A stretch of DNA of 64,000 nucleotides, from positions 62,001-126,000 of the forward strand of contig CAVYWS010000001.1 in NCBI GenBank assembly GCA_963772265.1. Direction: 5' to 3'. Numbering within the stretch: position 1 is the first letter of the stretch; each line of letters starts with the position of its first letter. This stretch comes from Mayfieldus sp963772265. Its GTDB lineage: Bacteria; Actinomycetota; Thermoleophilia; Solirubrobacterales; 70-9. The position numbers and the translations under genes are program-made. Under the pieces are notes generated by a model. That model worked only from the letters and a program-made list of their open reading frames with translations, was not told the origin of the DNA and searched no databases. This document shows, piece by piece, positions 57,857-64,000 of the stretch.

Positions 57857-58809
57857 GCACTCAGTCCCCGGCCCCTGCCGAAGCGGCGGACTGGCAGGGC
57901 GACTACGTCCGCTATGACCTCGTCAAGGAGTTTGTGATTGCGCTCGCGGTGATCACCGCCCTTGCAGTGATCCTGACCGTCCTCTTCTCATCTCCCGACC
58001 TTCCGCCGACGACGATTCAGAGCTGGTCGCGGGCGGATCCGGGTGATTTCCTGGCCACCGCGGTGACCGAGCTCGATCGCAGCAGCGAAATCGCCACCTA
58101 CGGGCCTCCTTATAACCACACGCCCGACGCGGCGCAGAAGATCGGCCCGGTCTGCCTGCAGTGCCTGCCGGGAGTTCGCATCCCGATCGACACGACGCGC
58201 GACTTCGTCACCGATCCTCTGAAGTCGATCCCCGCCAGCCCGGTGCTAAAGAGCGCCCTCGCAGCCTACGCCGCGGCTCCGGCCAGGCAAAAGATGGCTT
58301 GGACCGATGCTTATACGGCGGCGCTGTCGAAGGCGAAGTTCACGGACGAGTCGGTAATGCTGCCGCCTGGCAGCTTCGGGCCGGTCGCCCCGATGATGAG
58401 CTCGCTGCTCGGTCTGGCTCAGAGCGGCGGGCTGGACGGGGTCATGCTGGGGCGGGGTCGCTTCTACCAGACCGACTACACGAAGCCTCTGCTCTTCCTC
58501 TCCGCCGGCAGCTACTTCGAAGACCGTGCGAGCGGCCAACACCTGCTCGGGACGCAGTGGGGGATGATGAATGAGACCGGTAGTTATCCCGGCCAAGTCT
58601 GGCTCTGGCTTTACACCTTCTGGTACCAGATCGCGCCTTTCAACACCTCGGTGAACGCCGACGCGCTGATCTTCGCCTTGATGGGAGTGCTCAGCCTTGC
58701 GTTCATCTGCATCCCCTTCATCCCGGGCCTGCGACGCCTGCCGCGGCACCTTGGCGTCCACCGGCTGATCTGGCGCGACCACTACAGACGGATCGAGTCA
58801 GGTCAATAG
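57853..58809 (+). CDS. Cytochrome b-associated membrane protein with large external domain, copy 2
   Basis: 318 residues from TTG 57853. Same architecture as copy 1. The handful of substitutions lie in the external domain (for example DTTRDF versus DTRRDF, YTAALSKAKFTDESVMLPP versus YSAALPKAKFTDGSVRLPP, LLFLSAGSYF versus LLLLSGGSYF), while CLQC, WGMMNETGSYPGQ and the C-terminal PGLRRLPRHLGVHRLIWRDH are unchanged. The bias of changes to one external patch could reflect partner contact or drift. Confidence 0.75.
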   Translation: MSTQSPAPAEAADWQGDYVRYDLVKEFVIALAVITALAVILTVLFSSPDLPPTTIQSWSRADPGDFLATAVTELDRSSEIATYGPPYNHTPDAAQKIGPVCLQCLPGVRIPIDTTRDFVTDPLKSIPASPVLKSALAAYAAAPARQKMAWTDAYTAALSKAKFTDESVMLPPGSFGPVAPMMSSLLGLAQSGGLDGVMLGRGRFYQTDYTKPLLFLSAGSYFEDRASGQHLLGTQWGMMNETGSYPGQVWLWLYTFWYQIAPFNTSVNADALIFALMGVLSLAFICIPFIPGLRRLPRHLGVHRLIWRDHYRRIESGQ

Positions 58810-58815
58810 GCCCGC

Positions 58816-59088
58816 ATGCAGAGTCGCAGGAGCTTCACGGCTGAAGAGGCGCAGCAGATCGGCGAGGAAATCGGCATCGACTGGTCTTCTGCACGATTCG
58901 ACGTTGAACAGTTCCGAAGCGGTATGGACGTCGAGCTCGAGCACGGCCGGCAAGACCCCGCGACCAATGTCACCAACGACGATCCGATGGTGACCGGGAA
59001 GATCGCGCTGGCGCACCTAAACGAATTTCCTGACTACTACTCACGGTTGCGGCAGATGGAAAAGGAGGCCGAAGCGGGGACCGAGTAG
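58816..59088 (+). CDS. DUF5661-like small soluble protein, copy 2
   Basis: 90 residues from ATG 58816. Reads FTAEEAQQIGEEIGIDWSSA, RFDVEQFRSGMDVELEHGRQ, PMVTGKIALAHLNEFPDYYS. GIDW after the first helix matches the usual DUF5661 sequence, so this copy appears to be the intact reference form. Last gene of the module. Confidence 0.78.
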   Translation: MQSRRSFTAEEAQQIGEEIGIDWSSARFDVEQFRSGMDVELEHGRQDPATNVTNDDPMVTGKIALAHLNEFPDYYSRLRQMEKEAEAGTE

Positions 59089-59378
59089 CCAGTCGTCGCC
59101 GCCATCACCACTGCGCGAGTCGCCGCTGTGATTACCACTCGGGGTGGTCGGAGTTGGCTGTGAAGGCGCGACCGTGGTGGTCGGGATCGGGGGAGGGGCG
59201 AGGTGGTGACCGGTTCATCTCTGGACCGTTCAGCGCCGGCGCGCTGATCTGGCTAGCCGAGTTGTCCGAGAAGCAAGCTGGCCTCGATGTCGCCGTCCTC
59301 GAGAAGTAGGCGACCACTCCTCCGAGACTCCTGCATTCGCGTGAAAGCGACAGCGTGGACTCAGCGCGGGTTTCTCAA

Positions 59379-59409
59379 AGAGACGCCCCGCCAAAAGGCG
59401 GGGCGCTCT
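59379..59409. repeat. Hairpin repeat at the right end of repeat copy 2
   Basis: AGAGACGCCCCGCC pairs perfectly with GGCGGGGCGCTCT across AAAA. The left half is within the long repeat; copy 1 has only the left arm (47174-47189) before the sequences diverge at CAAGGCTGCGGG, showing that the repeat border lies inside this hairpin. Confidence 0.75.
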
Positions 59410-59517
59410 GGGGTACTACAGGGAGGAGAGATATGTATCCGCGTGGCTGAATTTGGCGAAAGTCGCTTGATCAAGCCAAATCTGAACCGTCATGGACCGC
59501 TACAGATCACTCGAATC

Positions 59518-59546
59518 AGGTGCTGACTGGCGCACAACTGGCGCAC
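59518..59546. repeat. 29-base direct repeat, right copy
   Basis: Exact match to 56640-56668 (AGGTGCTGACTGGCGCAC... with two ACTGGCGCAC units). Preceded by GAATC versus GAATT in the left copy. Forms the outer bracket of the second cytochrome b module. Confidence 0.85.
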
Positions 59547-59710
59547 CCAACGCTTGCATTGCGCTGGCTCCGCGCCGCGATTCATTAGCGCGGCCGGCTT
59601 TCGATCGCTACCGCTTTCTGCGGAAAACCGACGAATCCTAGGACGGTCTACTCTCTTTAACAAGGCTGTTCGACGTTCGAGCGGGATTTGAATGATCCCG
59701 CGGAGGAGAA

Positions 59711-61369
59711 GTGGTGGTCGGAGTTGACTCGGAGACCCTGGATTTCACTCTCGAGTCGATCGCCGATTTCGCCCGACGCGAGCTCCCAGACTCGCTGCTG
59801 GTAGAGCTCGACGAGCGCGACGAGTTCCCTGAAGAGGTCGTGCGCCGCATGTGCGGCGAGGAGCTTGGAGTGCAGCTGCTGTTCGTGCCCGAGGAGTACG
59901 GCGGGATGGGCGGCGGCGCGCTCGACGTCTACCGGGTCTGCGAACGCATGGCATCGATCGATCTCGGAATCGCGACGTCGGTGCTGGCCACCTTCCTCGG
60001 ATCCGATCCGATCACCGTCGGCGGGACCCCGGAGCAGAAGCAGCGCTGGATGTCCCGCATCGCCGAGGAGGGAATCCTGATGGCCTACGGCGCCACCGAG
60101 CCGGACGCGGGGAGCGACCTCGGTGCGCTGAAGACGGTCGCCAAGCCCGTGCAGGAGGACGGCAAAGCGGCGGGCTACCGGATCACCGGTGCCAAGCAAT
60201 GGATCTCGAACGGCGGCGTCGCGGAGCTGGCGAGCGTGCTCGCGCTGGCGCCCGGGGGTCCGAGCTGGTTCGTTGTCGAGTCAGGCACCGAGGGCCTCAG
60301 CCATGGCAAGCCCGAGGACAAGCACGGGATCAGGCTCAGCAATACCGCCGCCCTGGTGTTTGAGGACGTCTACGTGGACGGAGGGGCTCTGGTCGGCGGG
60401 ACCGAGGGACAGGGCCTGACCCAGGCCCAACAGGTCTTTGGCTTCACGCGGTTGATGGTGGCGGCATTCGGCCTCGGCGCGGGTTGGGCAGCCCTCGACC
60501 GGGCCATCCCCTATTCGCAGGAGCGCATCCAGGGTGGTGGGCCGCTATCGGAGAAGCAGGGCTATACGCACAAGCTGATCGTTCCTCATGCGGTTCGGCT
60601 CGAAGCCTCGCGTTCCGCGATCGAGGAGGCCGCGGAGCGCATAGACGCCGGTGAGGGCGCGCTCAACACCGAGGGCGCGATCGCCAAGTACCTGGCCACC
60701 GAGGCCGGAAACGGCGCTGCGGATGCTGCCATCCAGGCCCTCGGCGGCTACGGCTATACGCACGAGTACATGGTCGAGAAGATCAAGCGCGACGTTCGCA
60801 TCACAACGATCTACGAGGGCACCTCAGAGATCATGGAGATGACGATCGCCCGCGACCGCTGGCAGCAGCACCTGAAGACGCGGGGCGACCACTTCCACGC
60901 CGCAGCGCGCGAGCTGGAGGCGCTCGAGTCCGCGCACCCGGGGGTCGGCGCCGGCATTGCTGCGCTCGCCGGCCACGCGCTGGCCGAGACGCTGGAAGCC
61001 TGCCGCCTCGGGCGCCTGACCCGCAACCAGCACGTGCTGCTGCGCCTCGGCGAGCTGATAGCGCTCATGGAGGGCGCCGGTGCGCTGGCGCGCCGGGCGG
61101 CGCGGGCCGCTGCCGGCGGCCTGGGTGAGAAGGCGTCACGGCGCTTCGGTCCGGAGGGGCTGGCGACGATGAGCCGGGTGAACGCCCGCGAGGCCGCCAT
61201 GCGGGTTGCCGCTGATGGGTTGCGCCTCGTTGTCGGCGGCACCGGAGACGACGCCGCGGCACTGGATCAGAGCCTGGGCCTGGGGGCGATCCACAATGCC
61301 CAGGCCGGGCTGCTGGCGGACCTCGACGCTGTCGCCGATGTGCTCTACGGGAGGAAGGACGCACGATGA
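59711..61369 (+). CDS. Acyl-CoA dehydrogenase
   Basis: 552 residues from GTG 59711, with a strong ribosome site (GGAGGAGA). Standard ACAD fold: VPEEYGGMGGGALDVYRVCE, AYGATEPDAGSDLGALKTVA, KQWISNGGVAELASVLALAP, FGFTRLMVAAFGLGAGWAAL, QALGGYGYTHEYMVEKIKRD and ITTIYEGTSEIMEM with the catalytic Glu. A ~150-residue C-terminal extension (helical, HFHAAARELEALESAHPGVG onward) is longer than in short-chain ACADs. Its stop overlaps the PKS start (ATGA), so it probably desaturates or supplies an acyl substrate for that synthase. Confidence 0.92.
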   Translation: MVVGVDSETLDFTLESIADFARRELPDSLLVELDERDEFPEEVVRRMCGEELGVQLLFVPEEYGGMGGGALDVYRVCERMASIDLGIATSVLATFLGSDPITVGGTPEQKQRWMSRIAEEGILMAYGATEPDAGSDLGALKTVAKPVQEDGKAAGYRITGAKQWISNGGVAELASVLALAPGGPSWFVVESGTEGLSHGKPEDKHGIRLSNTAALVFEDVYVDGGALVGGTEGQGLTQAQQVFGFTRLMVAAFGLGAGWAALDRAIPYSQERIQGGGPLSEKQGYTHKLIVPHAVRLEASRSAIEEAAERIDAGEGALNTEGAIAKYLATEAGNGAADAAIQALGGYGYTHEYMVEKIKRDVRITTIYEGTSEIMEMTIARDRWQQHLKTRGDHFHAAARELEALESAHPGVGAGIAALAGHALAETLEACRLGRLTRNQHVLLRLGELIALMEGAGALARRAARAAAGGLGEKASRRFGPEGLATMSRVNAREAAMRVAADGLRLVVGGTGDDAAALDQSLGLGAIHNAQAGLLADLDAVADVLYGRKDAR

Positions 61370-64000
61370 CCGGCTCTGCGGAGAAGGCCATCGCGGTCGT
61401 GGGGGTGGGCGCGATCCTGCCGGATGCCCCCGATGCGGCTTCCTTCTGGAGCAACCTGACCGCCGGGCACTACGCGATCACCGAGGTGGAAAGCGAGCGC
61501 TGGGACCCCGAGCTCTATTACGACCCCGACCCCAAGGCGCCGGAGAAGACCTACTCCAAGATCGGCGGCTGGGTTCGGGACTGGGAGTGGGACCCTCTCG
61601 CCTGGCACCTCCCGATTCCGCCGCGGGTCAGCGACGCCATGGACGACGCCCAGAAGTGGGGCGTGGCCTGCACGCGCATGGCGCTGCTCGACTATGGCTG
61701 GCCGGAGCGTCCGCTGGACCTCGAGCGCACCGCGGTCGTGTTTGGCAGCGCGATGTCGGGCGAGAAGCACTACCTGACCGCGTTGAGACTCACCTGGCCC
61801 GAGCTCGAGCGCGAATTGGCGCACGGCGAGCACTTCGCCGGGCTGCCGGAGGAGCTGCGCCGCGAGATCGCGGAGGAGATGCATGCGGGGCTTGACGAGC
61901 GCCTCCCGGAGGTCACCGAGGACACGATGCCCGGCGAGCTGGGCAACTGCCTGGCCGGGCGGGTGGCCAACCTCTTCGACCTCCGAGGCCCCAACTATGT
62001 CGTCGATGCAGCCTGCGCATCGGCGATGGCGGCGATCGATGCCTCGATCGAGGGGCTCGTGGAGCACGAGTTCGACTCCGTGATCGCCGGCGGCATCGAC
62101 CGCAACATGGGCGCCTCCACGTTCATCAAGTTCTGTGCGATCGGTGCCCTCTCCGCCACCGGGACGCGCCCCTACGCGGACGGCGCCGACGGCTTCGTGA
62201 TGGGGGAGGGTGCCGCCTTGTTGGTCCTGAAGCGGCTCGCCGATGCGGAGCGCGACGGCGACCGCATCTATGCCGTGATTCGTGGCATCGCCGGCTCCAG
62301 CGATGGCAAAGGCAAGGGCATCACGGCGCCGAACCCGGTCGGGCAGAAGCTCGCGGTCGAGCGAGCCTGGCGCAACGCGGGGCTTGACCCTTCGCTGTGC
62401 TCGTTGATCGAAGGGCATGGGACCTCCACCCGGGTCGGCGATGTGGTGGAGCTCGAGAGCATGAGGGATGCCTTCGCAGACTCCGGCCTGCGACCGGGGG
62501 CGATCGCGCTTGGGTCGGTGAAGTCCAATATCGGCCACCTCAAGGGCGGCGCGGGGGCGGCCGGAATGCTCAAGACGGTGCTGGCGCTCCACCACAAGGT
62601 GATCCCTCCCTCGCTGCATTTCGACCGCCCCAACCCGAACATCGATTGGTCCTCGAGCCCGTTTGCCGTCAACACCCAGCTGCGCGAGTGGGAACTCCAA
62701 AACGGCGGCCCCCGCGTCGCCGGCGTGAGTGCCTTTGGCTTTGGCGGCACCAACTTCCACGCCGTGCTCGAAGAGCACGTGCCCGGGCGACTGACCGGCA
62801 ACGGGCGCGCCCAGATCGCCGTGACCGAAGATGTCGAAGGGTCGAGGGGCCAGCTCCACGCCAGGCCGGGGAGCGACGCCGAGGCTCTGGCTACGGTTGC
62901 GGGCAAGGCACCGCTGCGGGGCGCGCTGGTGATTGGCGCTGATGACGAGGCCGGGCTGGAGTCCAGGCTCGCGGAGGCGCTCGCCGGCGCCGAGGCGGGC
63001 GACGCACCCGCGCCCGCGGCGCCCGACGAAGCTTCGCTTGCTGCCGCGATGCGGGTGGCGATCGACTACGCCGACGCCCCGGAGCTGGCGGAGAAAGCGA
63101 CGCAGGCGCTCAAGGCGCTCCGCTCCGGCAACCCGGCGAGCTGGAAGGCGCTGCGCGGGCGCGGCATCTTCCACGGCACGGGCAAGGCGCCACCCGTGGC
63201 CTTTCTCTACACCGGGCAGGGCTCGCAGTACGCGAACATGCTCGCCGAGCTGCGGCGAGGTGGAGCCGATCGTCGCGGCGACCTTCGACGAGGCCGATCG
63301 GATCATGCGTCCACTGCTGGACGGGCGCGCCTTGACCGACTTCATCTTCGTCGATCCCGAGGACCCTGAGGCCGTCGGGAGGGCCGAAGCCGACCTGATG
63401 CGGACGGAGATCACGCAGCCCGCGGTGCTGGCAGTCGACCTCGCCCTTACCCGGCTGCTGGCCGCGTACGGCATCACCCCCGACTTCGTCATGGGACACA
63501 GCCTGGGGGAGTACGGCGCGCTCGTCGCCGCCGGCGTGCTGTCGTTCGAGCAGGCGCTGGAGGCGGTCAGCGCGCGGGGACGCGAGATGGCCGGCCTCCG
63601 GCCGCAGGATCCCGGCGCGATGGCCGCGGCCTCAGCCCCCCTTGAGGAGGTGGAGGAGGCGGTGTCCCGGGTCGACGGCTATGCCGTGCTGGCCAACATC
63701 AACTCGACGGCGCAGGCGGTGGTAGGCGGCGCCACCGAGGCCGTGCACCGGGTGGCCGAGATGCTCGAGGAGGGCGGGCACCGTGTCTGGATCCTGCCCG
63801 TGAGCCACGCCTTCCACACCGAGATCGTCGCCGGCGTATCAGAGCCGCTGCGGCGGATGCTGAGACGGCTCGACCTCTCGCCGCCGCGGATCCCGGTGGT
63901 GGCGAACGTGAGCGGGGAGCTCTACCCAACCGGACAGGGAGCGGAGGAGGAGATCGTGGACATCCTGGGGCGTCAGGTCGCGTCTCCAGTCCAGTTCGTC
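61366..64000 (+). CDS. Type I polyketide / PUFA-type synthase, KS-AT region (runs off window, one frame break)
   Basis: ATG 61366. Ketosynthase (about 1-465): VVGVGAILPDAPDAASFWSN, YSKIGGWVRDWEWDPLAWHL, active Cys in VDAACASAMAAIDASIEGLV (about 216), His in IEGHGTSTRVGDVVELESMR and GSVKSNIGHLKGGAGAAGML. A linker follows, then acyltransferase: FLYTGQGSQYANML, active Ser in GHSLGEYGALVAAGVL (about 711), LPVSHAFHTEIV. A lost base near 63255 breaks the frame between MLAELRR and EPIVAATFDEADRIM. The KIGGW..D..WDPL segment resembles PfaA-type iterative synthases more than modular PKS. Later domains lie outside the window. Confidence 0.9.

Larger units (their letters stand above)
56833..59394. repeat. 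Long direct repeat, copy 2
   Basis: About 2.56 kb matching copy 1 (43087-47189) without the insertion sequence. It includes the whole four-gene cytochrome b module plus 5' and 3' flanks. The empty IS target site is at 59337-59344. Confidence 0.92.
59089..59710. other. Gene-poor stretch after repeat copy 2
   Basis: 622 bases without a supported gene. It holds the end of the long repeat with the empty IS site (59337-59344), the hairpin repeat (59379-59409), the right 29-base repeat (59518-59546), and a moderately AT-richer piece (59420-59690; ATTCATTAGCGC, CTCTTTAACAAGG) likely to include the promoter of the following acyl-CoA dehydrogenase. A conserved minus-strand frame reading MNRSPPRPSPDPDHHGRAFT occurs in both repeat copies but has no recognised family. 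Confidence 0.6.

Noticed and set aside
1..64000. CRISPR array, rRNA operon or prophage
   Set aside because: No regularly spaced repeats, no rRNA-like sequence, and no phage structural, integrase or lysis genes were seen.

Overview
The window is a GC-rich, gene-dense bacterial segment. Frequent GTG/TTG starts, 1-8 base gene overlaps, the gene content (LtrA, DUF5946, DUF6457, DUF6458 and FdhF/YdeP families, an IscU-like/MnmA fusion) and the housekeeping gene order suggest an actinobacterium, most likely class Thermoleophilia (Solirubrobacterales-like). This taxonomy is inferred from recall of gene families, not from a search. About twenty conserved genes, including aspS, alaS, mnmA, aroE, aroQ and moaC, carry single-base frame breaks that restore a family-like protein when corrected. 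This looks like an assembly with residual indel errors. I annotate these genes across the break and name each break, because a naive gene call would truncate them.

Layout. 1-5 kb: the end of a flavin oxidoreductase, a small exported protein, tRNA-Met, an aldo/keto reductase, an AmpS-like aminopeptidase, glutamate formimidoyltransferase and a WxL-like surface protein closed by a strong terminator. 5-30 kb: a core block of translation (hisS, aspS, mnmA, alaS, efp), ruvX, mltG, aromatic biosynthesis (aroE, aroC, an aroK-aroB fusion, aroQ), nusB, and isoprenoid genes (prenyl synthase, dxs). 30-41 kb: an accessory region of small regulators and stress-type proteins, transporters, an ion-channel-like protein, a truncated Ohr, and a FemAB / ATP-grasp / GNAT group. 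41-43 kb: a phosphate transporter with its DUF47 partner.

43-59 kb is the most unusual part. A four-gene cytochrome b module (50-aa membrane peptide, four-His cytochrome b, 318-aa partner protein, DUF5661-like protein) occurs twice as a direct repeat of about 2.55 kb. Between the copies lies a nearly complete molybdenum-cofactor and formate-dehydrogenase island: moaA, a TOBE protein, a MOT1-like permease, DUF6457, fdhD, fdhF/ydeP, mobA, moeA, a moaD-moaE fusion, moaC and moaB/mog. The first repeat copy is interrupted by an intact IS1182-family element, and the second copy preserves the empty target site. The second copy is itself bracketed by a 29-bp exact repeat and a hairpin repeat. The window ends in an acyl-CoA dehydrogenase overlapping a large KS-AT polyketide or polyunsaturated-fatty-acid-type synthase that runs off the edge.

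Functional reading: the Moco genes can supply the bis-MGD enzyme FdhF, with FdhD as its sulfurtransferase and the permease importing molybdate. The flanking cytochrome b modules are candidate quinone-linked partners, but no Rieske protein, cytochrome c or iron-sulfur beta subunit is present here, so that link is inference.
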